From Actinostola sp. cb2023 (Eukaryota; Cnidaria; Anthozoa; Actiniaria; Actinostolidae), in contig JAUJYZ010001449.1 in NCBI GenBank assembly GCA_033675265.1, positions 148,195 through 212,194 on the forward strand: a DNA stretch of 64,000 bases, written 5' to 3'. This document shows positions 25,087 to 37,915 of the stretch, one piece after another. The notes under the pieces are model-generated. The model searched no databases. It saw only the letters and a program-made list of their open reading frames with translations, and was not told where the DNA came from. Both the position numbers and the translations under genes were made by a program. The number at the start of each line of letters is the position of its first letter. Position 1 is the first letter of the stretch.

Positions 25087-27120
25087 ATACAAACGGATCA
25101 CCTACGGAAATAATCCAGGGCGTTTGTTAGGGATGTTTGTTGTAAGAGATCAAAACTGCTGGACGCAATAGATTTTCACCACACATCAACATGGCTTGGA
25201 AGGTGAAATTTAGTTTGAATAAAAATAACTTCAGGTTACTAGTAATTTTATAAAACATCCTAGTCCTCGGACCTACAGCTCCCTAGATAAATGCGTAGTG
25301 CAGTGTAGTGCAACTGTTTCACTCCCCTCTCACCCCTTCGGGGATCGTGGCGTGTTACAAACATCGGAAGAGAATTGGGCTCGCGCCAAGGAAATTTTCA
25401 ATATCGCGGCAAACCGAGTAAACGATATCACAATCTACAACAAACAGAGGTCTGCCGTGCTCACTTACATGGTTTTTACTCGTTAACTGACTCGTGAAAC
25501 GTTCTTCTTAAAATTAGGCGATTATTTATATTTTCCTATAAAGTGTTTGTTTATAACAGCAACAGCGTACAATAACATATATTCTATATTGCATTAGTTG
25601 TTTTGGTTGGCCGGGCGTGGAAACGTAAGAGCTGAAGATCGTGTTGTAAAACGGGGCCTGTTTCTTACAGATTACATCACTCTTTATTGAATTTATTAAT
25701 AGTAGCATATACACGTCAATAACGCATCATTTGAAACGTCTCAAATGAAAACAAACATAAAACCTTGATAATACAAGGGAAACTTTGTTCTTTTTCTAAC
25801 AAAATGCAAATATTCATTTTCATTCGTCTCTAATCAGGAATAAATCTTCACGAACAATGGTGTGACGAAAGATTGTTCTCAGACTGCCCGTTATAACGGG
25901 GTTGATTTGGTATTAAATTTTGCTGTTTGGGCTGTAAAAAAGTGTCCGTTGTCTGTTATGACCGGTGTCCGTTATAACAGGGTCTTTTTAACAGAAAAGT
26001 ATCACCTTTCCGACGGGACCTATGGTGTTGTTTCACCAAACGTAGGTATTTCTGAAGCGGGTGGGCGAATAAAGGGAACATAATCTGTGCGACTTCCTCT
26101 GGCTCCATGGTGCGTCCTCTGTCGAACTGGCTGATGCGTTCAATGTGAATAAATGCGTCCTCAGAGGCAGCCAGGCATTTCCTCGAAGAGAATCAGCTAA
26201 AAAGCTCAATAAATAATGTATTTACATATGGTATTTAGTGTTGAGATGTTCAGTATGTATTGTTTCATGATTTTTATGTTCACTTGTAATGGGGGAGGCC
26301 CACATTTTTTTGAACTCAAATATGGGGTAAACAATTAAGACTCCAAACATAAATGTTTTGCGGAACTTTTCTCCAACATAGCAGCCTACTTTGAAATCTT
26401 CAAAAAATAAATGCCTTTGTTAAACAAGACTAAACGATGACACTGTATTTACTAATTTAATTCATTAATGTTTAAAATTGAAAAAGCTGGAGTCGACCCA
26501 GCTGTTCGATAAATGACTTGGGAGATCTATATTCCCAAGACTTAGAATGTTTATCTGACACATGTAGATATAAAATTAATAAAATGAATACAAAATGTAA
26601 ACTGATAAAAATGAACAGAATGATTAGCAAGGTCTCTGTCTTTATTTGTGTCATGTCTGAAACAGATATGAAAGATATATATTTTAATGACAATATATAC
26701 ATCAACGCGAATGTAATGATGTATTATAAATTTATCACACCTAAAAGTTTTAAGGAACCCACATGTTACTTTGGTTTCAAATATCGAATTCATAGTTTTA
26801 AGTTGAATGGAAATGATTAGAAAGTAATTATTTGCAAGAAAACCAAGCCTTAATAGGCTTGAGTCGGCAGGATTAACTGATGATGTATTTCTAACTTTTA
26901 CAAATTAGAGTGCCATCCATTGTATTCATGAGTCTTTGGCGTCTTTGGTCATAAACTTGAAGCTGCACGAACAAAGCATAAAGGACATATCATTTACAAA
27001 ACATCAATAAGCCACGGATAAAGCACTGTAAGGGGTCTCAATGGGGTTAACCGTTATTTAGCCGTAAAAAGTATATAATTCGATAAAACTGGTTTACGTG
27101 TTTGCCGTGAGGGAGGTTGT

Positions 27121-27273
27121 GGATGAGAATAGCTCGTCAATGCCCCTCTTAAAACACGCGAGGGACGTTGACGCTCTTAGTTTATTGGGAAGTGCGTTCC
27201 ATAAGGCAGCTCCGTTTTAGGTAATTGCAATTTGTTGTGAGAATTGCATGTCGTCAATCGAGTATCAATAGGA
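27121..27273 (-). pseudogene. Reverse transcriptase fossil, unit 7
   Basis: Same remnant and frameshift as unit 2. Confidence 0.68.
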
Positions 27274-28274
27274 AAACAACAACTCTTGCATGACGATACT
27301 AATAACGGGTGTGAAGGCCGGAGACTGGCAATATATTATTGGAGTGCATCTCAATGCGTGGACTGTAGCTTTTACGCTTAACGGCTAAAAGTTTGACCTG
27401 TTTTTAATTGTATATAGCCTTGTAGTAATGTTTTAAACAAGTACTTACTATGGTAGCTCCTGAAGTGAGTCAGTACGTTAGTGTTTGCCGGGTATACAGG
27501 GTATAGTCCTAGATTTAGACAAAATATCATGTAGCAAAAACGTATGATTAGTCAAACTTGCGCGACTCCGCCCAATACGGAATATATTTTCTCCCAACTA
27601 GCCGTCAATATTTTGTGGTATCGCCGTCTCAAAATCCCAATTAGTTTTGTATCACGATTCTACAATAATTCGCAAGAAAAAACTAATAAAATAACAAGGA
27701 AAACATTCTGATTTGGTTCAAAGTTGGATTTGAAGTTTTTGAAAACTCTTTTTGCTTTACAAAAAGATTAGAAAAAAGTTACTGATGACAGTTTAAACAA
27801 GTTAACATGATAGCGATTATAGAGAACTATTGACAAGCTTCCTCTTTTATGTCATGACAAGCATTTCGTCTCTTATTTTGGCAGAAAAGCGAATGAAAAC
27901 AAATCCAAAGTTTATCGTACGGTTCGCCGGATTGAATGTGAATCGATTCAGTAAATATAATTTCGTGAAAATTCAACGATGTTTTAACCCTCAATCCTGT
28001 GTATATACAAGGGCAAATGTGACTGCAATATGTCAGTCGACGTCAAGTCCAATGCAGGGTGGAAAATAGCTCAAAAGACGGCAAATTAAGCACAAGATTC
28101 TAGTATTTCTACAAGAATGTTCACGGCAAAGAACTTTCACTGTAAATTCATTCAACTTCATTCAATGTTATTCTGCAATAAACAAACGACCAAATAATTA
28201 TAATAACTGTTTTATTGTCTTACTGGATCAAGGTTTTCATCATGTGCCTGATTGTAATTTACACTTTTACAGCA

Positions 28275-31200
28275 TCAAGTTTTATCAAGAAACTACAGTG
28301 TTCGCTTTCGCCGTGAAATGAAATTTTAGCTGTGAATGAGGTTTGACAGAATCATTTCTCACCTTAACTACGACCTTAGCTTCCCTTGTTTATACACATA
28401 ACATAATACTGATAATACTGCATTGTAGAAACTCCTTTTTACTGTGGAATAACCTTGAATTTTCCTTGAAAAACCGAAGAACATCCCTGCATTCACATTG
28501 TAGTTGAAAGCCAGATACCAAAAAAATGTCATTTTCGCTGTCAATCATATCCTGTGAGCCAATCGCGCGCGGTAATTTTGAGACGTCAATACCACAAAAT
28601 ATTGACGTCTCAAAATAAAACAACCGACTCTGTTGACACCAAGACGACACCAAGACGGAAGAGACAGCTGGTCTCTTATGGTTCTCTGGTGGATGATGTT
28701 TAGTAACAAAATTCACAAGTTTTACCGACGGCCGGGACCGGATGCTTTAAGTGAGAGAAATATGATTTCATGATTCAACCGTACCGGGGAGAGGAAGGTT
28801 TATACACAGGCTACACAAGATACAGCTACATATTTTACTGGTAAACCGAGTTTAAGAAGTTTTAAGCACTTTTTAAAATATGGTTATTCGGTTATTTGCT
28901 ACTTGTTTGACTAGGAAGATACGGCTATTGTTTGTACTGATCTAAATACAAACGGATCACCTACGGAAATAATCCAGGGCGTTTGTTAGGGATGTTTGTT
29001 GTAAGAGATCAAAACTGCTGGACGCAATAGATTTTCACCACACATCAACATGGCTTGGAAGGTGAAATTTAGTTTGAATAAAAATAACTTCAGGTTACTA
29101 GTAATTTTATAAAACATCCTAGTCCTCGGACCTACAGCTCCCTAGATAAATGCGTAGTGCAGTGTAGTGCAACTGTTTCACTCCCCTCTCACCCCTTCGG
29201 GGATCGTGGCGTGTTACAAACATCGGAAGAGAATTGGGCTCGCGCCAAGGAAATTTTCAATATCGCGGCAAACCGAGTAAACGATATCACAATCTACAAC
29301 AAACAGAGGTCTGCCGTGCTCACTTACATGGTTTTTACTCGTTAACTGACTCGTGAAACGTTCTTAAAATTAGGCGATTATTTATATTTTCCTATAAAGT
29401 GTTTGTTTATAACAGCAACAGCGTACAATAACATATATTCTATATTGCATTAGTTGTTTTGGTTGGCCGGGCGTGGAAACGTAAGAGCTGAAGATCGTGT
29501 TGTAAAACGGGGCCTGTTTCTTACAGATTACATCACTCTTTATTGAATTTATTAATAGTAGCATACACGTCAATAACGCATCATTTGAAACGTCTCAAAT
29601 GAAAACAAACATAAAACCTTGATAATACAAGGGAAACTTTGTTCTTTTTCTAACAAAATGCAAATATTCATTTTCATTCGTCTCTAATCAGGAATAAATC
29701 TTCACGAACAATGGTGTGACGAAAGATTGTTCTCAGACTGCCCGTTATAACGGGGTTGATTTGGTATTAAATTTTGCTGTTTGGGCTGTAAAAAAGTGTC
29801 CGTTGTCTGTTATGACCGGTGTCCGTTATAACAGGGTCTTTTTAACAGAAAAGTATCACCTTTCCGACGGGACCTATGGTGTTGTTTCACCAAACGTAGG
29901 TATTTCTGAAGCGGGTGGGCGAATAAAGGGAACATAATCTGTGCGACTTCCTCTGGCTCCATGGTGCGTCCTCTGTCGAACTGGCTGATGCGTTCAATGT
30001 GAATAAATGCGTCCTCAGAGGCAGCCAGGCATTTCCTCGAAGAGAATCAGCTAAAAAGCTCAATAAATAATGTATTTACATATGGTATTTAGTGTTGAGA
30101 TGTTCAGTATGTATTGTTTCATGATTTTTATGTTCACTTGTAATGGGGGAGGCCCACATTTTTTTGAACTCAAATATGGGGTAAACAATTAAGACTCCAA
30201 ACATAAATGTTTTGCGGAACTTTTCTCCAACATAGCAGCCTACTTTGAGATCTTCAAAAAATAAATGCCTTTGTTAAACAAGACTAAACGATGACACTGT
30301 ATTTACTAATTTAATTCATTAATGTTTAAAATTGAAAAAGCTGGAGTCGACCCAGCTGTTCGATAAATGACTTGGGAGATCTATATTCCCAAGACTTAGA
30401 ATGTTTATCTGACACATGTAGATATAAAATGAATAAAATGAATACAAAATGTAAACTGATAAAAATGAACAGAATGATTAGCAAGGTCTCTGTCTTTATT
30501 TGTGTCATGTCTGAAACAGATATGAAAGATATATATTTTAATGACAATATATACATCAACGCGAATGTAATGATGTATTATAAATTGATCACACCTAAAA
30601 GTTTTAAGGAACCCACATGTTACTTTGGTTTCAAATATCGAATTCATAGTTTTAAGTTGAATGGAAATGATTAGAAAGTAATTATTTGCAAGAAAACCAA
30701 GCCTTAATAGGCTTGAGTCGGCAGGATTAACTGATGATGTATTTCTAACTTTTACAAATTAGAGTGCCATCCATTGTATTCATGAGTCTTTGGCGTCTTT
30801 GGTCATAAACTTGAAGCTGCACGAACAAAGCATAAAGGACATATCATTTACAAAACATCAATAAGCCACGGATAAAGCACTGTAAGGGGTCTCAATGGGG
30901 TTAACCGTTATTTAGCCGTAAAAAGTATATAATTCGATAAAACTGGTTTACGTGTTTGCCGTGAGGGAGGTTGTGGATGAGAATAGCTCGTCAATGCCCC
31001 TCTTAAAACACGCGAGGGACGTTGACGCTCTTAGTTTATTGGGAAGTGCGTTCCATAAGGCAGCTCCGTTTTAGGTAATTGCAATTTGTTGTGAGAATTG
31101 CATGTCGTCAATCGAGTATCAATAGGAAAACAACAACTCTTGCATGACGATACTAATAACGGGTGTGAAGGCCGGAGACTGGCAATATATTATTGGAGTG

Positions 31201-32128
31201 CATCTCAATGCGTGGACTGTAGCTTTTACGCTTAACGGCTAAAAGTTTGACCTGTTTTTAATTGTATATAGCCTTGTAGTAATGTTTTAAACAAGTACTT
31301 ACTATGGTAGCTCCTGAAGTGAGTCAGTACGTTAGTGTTTGCCGGGTATACAGGGTATAGTCCTAGATTTAGACAAAATATCATGTAGCAAAAACGTATG
31401 ATTAGTCAAACTTGCGCGGACTCCGCCCAATACGGAATATATTTTCTCCCAACTAGCCGTCAATATTTTGTGGTATCGCCGTCTCAAAATCCCAATTAGT
31501 TTTGTATCACGATTCTACAATAATTCGCAAGAAAAACTAATAAAATAACAAGGAAAACATTCTGATTTGGTTCAAAGTTGGATTTGAAGTTTTTGAAAAC
31601 TCTTTTTGCTTTACAAAAAGATTAGAAAAAAGTTACTGATGACAGTTTAAACAAGTTAACATGATAGCGATTATAGAGAACTATTGACAAGCTTCCTCTT
31701 TTATGTCATGACAAGCATTTCGTCTCTTATTTTGGCAGAAAAGCGAATGAAAACAAATCCAAAGTTTATCGTACGGTTCGCCGGATTGAATGTGAATCGA
31801 TTCAGTAAATATAATTTCGTGAAAATTCAACGATGTTTTAACCCTCAATCCTGTGTATATACAAGGGCAAATGTGACTGCAATATGTCAGTCGACGTCAA
31901 GTCCAATGCAGGGTGGAAAATAGCTCAAAAGACGGCAAATTAAGCACAAGATTCTAGTATTTCTACAAGAATGTTCACGGCAAAGAACTTTCACTGTAAA
32001 TTCATTCAACTTCATTCAATGTTATTCTGCAATAAACAAACGACCAAATAATTATAATAACTGTTTTATTGTCTTACTGGATCAAGGTTTTCATCATGTG
32101 CCTGATTGTAATTTACACTTTTACAGCA
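28275..32128. repeat. Macrosatellite unit 8 with internal deletion (3854 bp)
   Basis: Lacks the MITE although it lies between MITE-bearing units 7 and 9. Near 28622 about 84 bases are deleted between two CAA triplets, and 11 bases (ACACCAAGACG) are duplicated just after. It mixes type B near 29253 with type A near 30247 and 30430. Confidence 0.97.
30975..31127 (-). pseudogene. Reverse transcriptase fossil, unit 8
   Basis: Same remnant and frameshift as unit 2. Confidence 0.68.
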
Positions 32129-32874
32129 TCAAGTTTTATCAAGAAACTACAGTGTTCGCTTTCGCCGTGAAATGACATTTTAGCTGTGAATGAGGTTTGA
32201 CAGAATCATTTCTCACCTTAACTACGACCTTAGCTTCCCTTGTTTATACACATAACATAATACTGATAATACTGCATTGTAGAAACTCCTTTTTACTGTG
32301 GAATAACCTTGAATTTTCCTTGAAAAACCGAAGAACATCCCTGCATTCACATTGTAGTTGAAAGCCAGATACCAAAAAAATGTCATTTTCGCTGTCAATC
32401 ATATCCTGTGAGCCAATCGCGCGCGGTAATTTTGAGACGTCAATACCACAAAATATTGACGTCTCAAAATAAAACAAAGTGACTTGAAAATCGTGATACA
32501 TTAACTTATTTATGAATTGAAATTTGTGAGCAAATTTGACGGAACTGCTTACCTGAGTCAACCGACTCTGTTGACACCAAGACGGAAGAGACAGCTGGTC
32601 TCTTATGGTTCTCTGGTGGATGATGTTTAGTAACAAAATTCACAAGTTTTACCGACGGCCGGGACCGGATGCTTTAAGTGAGAGAAATATGATTTCATGA
32701 TTCAACCGTACCGGGGAGAGGAAGGTTTATACACAGGCTACACAAGATACAGCTACATATTTTACTGGTAAACCGAGTTTATGAAGTTTTAAGCACTTTT
32801 TAAAATATGGTTATTCGGTTATTTGCTACGTGTTTGACTAGGAAGATACGGCTATTGTTTGTACTGATCTAAAT

Positions 32875-33292
32875 TAGCCATTATCAAATCGAGCAGGGGA
32901 CTGGGAACGAATTTATTAGAATTAATGTAATTATGAAATTAAGTTCATGACATGAAAGAGCATGTTGAAATTAGCATCTGTGCAAAGTTTGATGTGAATT
33001 GAGCGAATTCTGTCGGAATTATAAACTTTTGAAATTGTGTTGTCCAGCCAAAATTTTACAGTGAATGTATGGTTTGGATGGACAACATCAAAAATTTACA
33101 GAGTTTGTATGGGAAAATAGGCATCTTTGATGCCCTCTAGCATCGTCAATATTAAGCCGAAGTTCACCAAACTTTGCAGACAAGCTAAGTTTCGTCTGCT
33201 CTCTCAGAAAATGATGCCCTTTTTTTCTAGTTTCTTATTGAATTAGTTTTACGGACTTGGTCCCAGTCCCCTGCTCGATTTGGTAATGGCTA
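32875..33292. mobile_element. MITE, 418 bp, copy in unit 9
   Basis: Same site, ends and length as the copies in units 6 and 7. Confidence 0.88.
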
Positions 33293-35319
33293 ATACAAAC
33301 GGATCACCTACGGAAATAATCCAGGGCGTTTGTTAGGGATGTTTGTTGTAAGAGATCAAAACTGCTGGACGCAATAGATTTTCACCACACATCAACATGG
33401 CTTGGAAGGTGAAATTTAGTTAATAAAAATAACTTCAGGTTACTAGTAATTTTATAAAACATCCTAGTCCTCGGACCTACAGCTCCCTAGATAAATGCGT
33501 AGTGCAGTGTAGTGCAACTGTTTCACTCCCCTCTCACCCCTTCGGGGATCGTGGCGTGTTACAAACATCGGAAGAGAATTGGGCTCGCGCCAAGGAAATT
33601 TTCAATATCGCGGCAAACCGAGTAAACGATATCACAATCTACAACAAACAGAGGTCTGCCGTGCTCACTTACATGGTTTTTACTCGTTAACTGACTCGTG
33701 AAACGTTCTTAAAATTAGGCGATTATTTATATTTTCCTATAAAGTGTTTGTTTATAACAGCAACAGCGTACAATAACATATATTCTATATTGCATTAGTT
33801 GTTTTGGTTGGCCGGGCGTGGAAACGTAAGAGCTGAAGATCGTGTTGTAAAACGGGGCCTGTTTCTTACAGATTACATCACTCTTTATTGAATTTATTAA
33901 TAGTAGCATACACGTCAATAACGCATCATTTGAAACGTCTCAAATGAAAACAAACATAAAACCTTGATAATACAAGGGAAACTTTGTTCTTTTTCTAACA
34001 AAATGCAAATATTCATTTTCATTCGTCTCTAATCAGGAATAAATCTTCACGAACAATGGTGTGACGAAAGATTGTTCTCAGACTGCCCGTTATAACGGGG
34101 TTGATTTGGTATTAAATTTTGCTGTTTGGGCTGTAAAAAAGTGTCCGTTGTCTGTTATGACCGGTGTCCGTTATAACAGGGTCTTTTTAACAGAAAAGTA
34201 TCACCTTTCCGACGGGACCTATGGTGTTGTTTCACCAAACGTAGGTATTTCTGAAGCGGGTGGGCGAATAAAGGGAACATAATCTGTGCGACTTCCTCTG
34301 GCTCCATGGTGCGTCCTCTGTCGAACTGGCTGATGCGTTCAATGTGAATAAATGCGTCCTCAGAGGCAGCCAGGCATTTCCTCGAAGAGAATCAGCTAAA
34401 AAGCTCAATAAATAATGTATTTACATATGGTATTTAGTGTTGAGATGTTCAGTATGTATTGTTTCATGATTTTTATGTTCACTTGTAATGGGGGAGGCCC
34501 ACATTTTTTTGAACTCAAATATGGGGTAAACAATTAAGACTCCAAACATAAATGTTTTGCGGAACTTTTCTCCAACATAGCAGCCTACTTTGAGATCTTC
34601 AAAAAATAAATGCCTTTGTTAAACAAGACTAAACGATGACACTGTATTTACTAATTTAATTCATTAATGTTTAAAATTGAAAAAGCTGGAGTCGACCCAG
34701 CTGTTCGATAAATGACTTGGGAGATCTATATTCCCAAGACTTAGAATGTTTATCTGACACATGTAGATATAAAATTAATAAAATGAATACAAAATGTAAA
34801 CTGATAAAAATGAACAGAATGATTAGCAAGGTCTCTGTCTTTATTTGTGTCATGTCTGAAACAGATATGAAAGATATATATTTTAATGACAATATATACA
34901 TCAACGCGAATGTAATGATGTATTATAAATTTATCACACCTAAAAGTTTTAAGGAACCCACATGTTACTTTGGTTTCAAATATCGAATTCATAGTTTTAA
35001 GTTGAATGGAAATGATTAGAAAGTAATTATTTGCAAGAAAACCAAGCCTTAATAGGCTTGAGTCGGCAGGATTAACTGATGATGTATTTCTAACTTTTAC
35101 AAATTAGAGTGCCATCCATTGTATTCATGAGTCTTTGGCGTCTTTGGTCATAAACTTGAAGCTGCACGAACAAAGCATAAAGGACATATCATTTACAAAA
35201 CATCAATAAGCCACGGATAAAGCACTGTAAGGGGTCTCAATGGGGTTAACCGTTATTTAGCCGTAAAAAGTATATAATTCGATAAAACTGGTTTACGTGT
35301 TTGCCGTGAGGGAGGTTGT

Positions 35320-35472
35320 GGATGAGAATAGCTCGTCAATGCCCCTCTTAAAACACGCGAGGGACGTTGACGCTCTTAGTTTATTGGGAAGTGCGTTCCA
35401 TAAGGCAGCTCCGTTTTAGGTAATTGCAATTTGTTGTGAGAATTGCATGTCGTCAATCGAGTATCAATAGGA
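35320..35472 (-). pseudogene. Reverse transcriptase fossil, unit 9
   Basis: Same remnant and frameshift as unit 2. Confidence 0.68.
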
Positions 35473-36435
35473 AAACAACAACTCTTGCATGACGATACTA
35501 ATAACGGGTGTGAAGGCCGGAGACTGGCAATATATTATTGGAGTGCACCTCAATGCGTGGACTGTAGCTTTTACGCTTAACGGCTAAAAGTTTGACCTGT
35601 TTTTAATTGTATATAGCCTTGTAGTAATGTTTTAAACAAGTATTTACTATGGTAGCTCCTGAAGTGAGTCAGTACGTTAGTGTTTGCCGGGTATACAGGG
35701 TATAGTCCTAGATTTAGACAAAATATCATGTAGCAAAAACGTATGATTAGTCAAACTTGCGCGACTCCGCCCAATACGGAATATATTTTCTCCCAACTAG
35801 CCGTCAATATTTTGTGGTATCGCCGTCTCAAAATCCCAATTAGTTTTGTATCACGATTCTACAATAATTCGCAAGAAAAACTAATAAAATAACAAGGAAA
35901 ACATTCTGATTTGGTTCAAATTCTCACAACCTCGCGCGTTGACGTAGCTACGATTTGAAGTTTTTGAAAACTCTTTTTGCTTTACAAAAAGATTAGAAAA
36001 AAGTTACTGATGACAGTTTAAACAAGTTAACATGATAGCGATTATAGAGAACTATTGACAAGCTTCCTCTTTTATGTCATGACAAGCATTTCATCTCTTA
36101 TTTTGGCAGAAAAGCGAATGAAAACAAATCCAAAGTTTATCGTACGGTTCGCCGGATTGAATGTGAATCGATTCAGTAAATATAATTTCGTGAAAATTCA
36201 ACGATGTTTTAACCCTCAATCCTGTGTATATACAAGGGCAAATGTGACTGCAATATGTCAGTCGACGTCAAGTCCAATGCAGGGTGGAAAATAGCTCAAA
36301 AGACGGCAAATTAAGCACAAGATTCTAGTATTTCTACAAGAATGTTCACGGCAAAGAACTTTCACTGTAAATTCATTCAACTTCATTCAATGTTATTCTG
36401 CAATAAACAAACGACCAAATAATTATAATAACTGT

Positions 36436-36441
36436 TTTATT
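36436..36441 (-). terminator. AATAAA polyadenylation signal of the RING/Ala-Pro gene
   Basis: AATAAA on the minus strand starts four bases after the TAA stop of the last exon. It lies in sequence that also occurs in every satellite unit (for example 3900-3905). Confidence 0.5.
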
Positions 36442-36444
36442 GTC

Positions 36445-36618
36445 TTACTGGATCAAGGCATTCTTCAAGGCTTCTAGCAATTCCATGGCCTCATACTTAT
36501 TAAACTCGGGTCGAGGGCGGGATGCCAGATTCCTAATCTTTTTCATCAGGTTATCAACGCTCGAAGCTGATAACGCGTCCATTGTCCTCTTCATATCATC
36601 ATACTGACGCTTCAATGC
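36445..36618 (-). CDS. Last exon, helical tail of the RING/Ala-Pro-rich gene
   Basis: An open minus-strand frame of 57 codons plus TAA begins directly after an acceptor (TTTTTGGTTAG). It starts ALKRQYDDMKRTMDAL and ends EAMELLEALKNALIQ. It is rich in Lys, Arg, Asp, Leu and Met with heptad-like spacing, so it is probably an alpha-helical or coiled-coil tail. Its phase (0) matches the donor at 37621-37625 of the preceding exon. The last codons, the stop and the AATAAA lie in or at the satellite border (GGATCAAGG). No domain family is recognised. The right arm copy (62540-62714) has a damaged acceptor and several indels. Confidence 0.6.
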   Translation of the reverse strand, partial: ALKRQYDDMKRTMDALSASSVDNLMKKIRNLASRPRPEFNKYEAMELLEALKNALIQ

Positions 36619-37625
36619 CTAACCAAAAATTAAAGGATACAATTGAAATCAGTCAAGCCTTCCGAAGCAACATTCCACAAGAAACAGCGCAATGTTTAAA
36701 CAACAGTGTTATTGACCAATTCCCACCGGTATGTCTAGGGGAATTCAGCTCGCACTCGGTGGGCAAAGTAAACCCACTCTGTTTAATATTCTCATTGTCC
36801 AAGGTGAACAATAGGTATTATCCTCTTGCAAGAAAATATCCTTATCTATGAATGAAGTTCAATCAGCCTAATGACACAAATTCAGGGTTGACACACCCCC
36901 TAACAAAATTATACTCCATTGAACTTCTGGGAATAATTCTACCCCAAGCACTACAAAGCTTGATTTTTAACAAATTGCATTTCTAAATAGCCCAGTTTCA
37001 TTGACTCTTTATATACTTTTTTTAGATTAATCACTACAAGCATCTGTCTTTCAACACTCCCAGCTTCCCCTACCTCCCTATTTGCAATCCTCCCTAGCGG
37101 ATTACCAAGGAATTATCCTATACAAATAAGCGCTTGACTTTCAAATACATTTCTCGTGTCCCAGGCTTTATTTACTCCCCTATTTGCAGTCAACCTCCTT
37201 TGAATACCGAGGAATCATTCTACAAATAAGCGCCTGACTTTCAAATATATTTCTCGTTTCCCAGGCTATCTTTTACTCCCCTATTTGAAGTCAACCTCTT
37301 TGGAATACCGAGGAATCATTCTACAAATAAGCGCCTGACTTTCAAATACATTTCTCGTTTCCCAGGCTATCTTTTACTCCCCTATTTGCAGTCAACCTCT
37401 TTGGAATACCGATGAATCATTCTACAAATAAGCGCCTGACTTTCAAATACATTTCCCGTGTTCCAGGCTATCTTTTACTCCCCTATTTGCAGTCAACCTC
37501 TTTGGAATACCGAGGAATCATTCTACAAATAAGCGCCTGCTCTCAAACACGTTTCAAACCTCACCGTGTGTAGCATTTAACAATGCGAAAATCAAGATAA
37601 CTACATATTAGCACTTTATAATTAC
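36619..37625 (-). other. Intron of about 1 kb holding a 101 bp minisatellite
   Basis: Bounded on the minus strand by CTGGAG|GTAATT (37626/37625) and TTGGTTAG|GCATTG (36619/36618). Apart from the minisatellite it holds unique AT-rich DNA with no gene that I can see; the 89-codon plus-strand frame at 36582-36851 overlaps the exon on the other strand and looks fortuitous. Confidence 0.55.
37085..37545. repeat. 101 bp tandem repeat, about 4.5 copies
   Basis: CTACAAATAAGCGCCTGAC recurs with a 101 bp period at 37220, 37321, 37422 and 37523, with a weaker copy near 37119. Each copy contains CCCCTATTTGCAGTCAACC and TTTCCCAGGCTATC. The right arm has two further copies. Confidence 0.93.
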
Positions 37626-37868
37626 CTCCAGCTTCTGTTCAGCCGTCAATGGTCGTTCTTCAACGGCAGGTTGAGCTGCTGCTGGTGGAACTGTCGGTTT
37701 CAGCCGCTGGTGGTGGAACTACAGCCGGTGGGGCCACTGCTACTGGAGCTGCTGGTGGAGCTACAACTGGGGCCGCTGCTGCTACCGGAGCTGCTGCTGG
37801 AGCTGCTGCTGGAGCCGCTGCTTGCTGTTGAGCAGGAGGATTTCGTGGAACTTGTACTCTATTCATCG
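37626..37868 (-). CDS. Ala/Pro-rich exon, frameshifted
   Basis: On the minus strand this opens MNRVQVPRNPPAQQQ and then runs through repeats of APAA, PVVAPP and PAVVPPPAA. That frame ends at TGA soon after. One base off, PTVPPAAAQPAVEERP then LTAEQKLE runs to a good donor (GAG|GTAATT). The ATG overlaps the RING frame's TGA as ATGA; but if the 47-base intron at 37869-37915 is removed, the RING exon joins this frame in phase. One extra base in GAAACCG, present in both arms, is all that separates the two halves. Low-complexity Ala/Pro linkers are common between folded domains; no function can be given. Confidence 0.5.
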
Positions 37869-37915
37869 CTGGTCAAATTCGTGGATATAGACACAAGAAA
37901 AAGGCAACCTTCTAC
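37869..37915 (-). other. Candidate 47-base mini-intron
   Basis: Minus strand CCGAG|GTAGAAGG to TTTGACCAG|CG with a pyrimidine run (GCCTTTTTCTTGTG) between. Splicing joins a phase-1 codon correctly and replaces the RING stop by the Ala/Pro-rich frame. The same borders are kept in the right arm (61023-61068). Confidence 0.45.

Larger units (their letters stand above)
23923..28274. repeat. Macrosatellite unit 7 carrying a MITE (4352 bp)
   Basis: Nearly identical to unit 6 and clearly its closest relative, which suggests a recent duplication of a MITE-bearing unit. It has small duplications near 25506 and 25710. Confidence 0.97.
32129..36458. repeat. Macrosatellite unit 9, incomplete at its end
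   Basis: Stops after GGATCAAGG, which is unit position 3923, so only about 40 bases are missing before the unit would close. It is a mosaic: type B plus MITE in the first half, type A near 34593, type B near 34775 and the long form near 35921. Confidence 0.96.

Noticed and set aside
37085..37545. CRISPR-like array
   Set aside because: The whole 101 bp unit repeats, with no unique spacers, in an animal-type genome.
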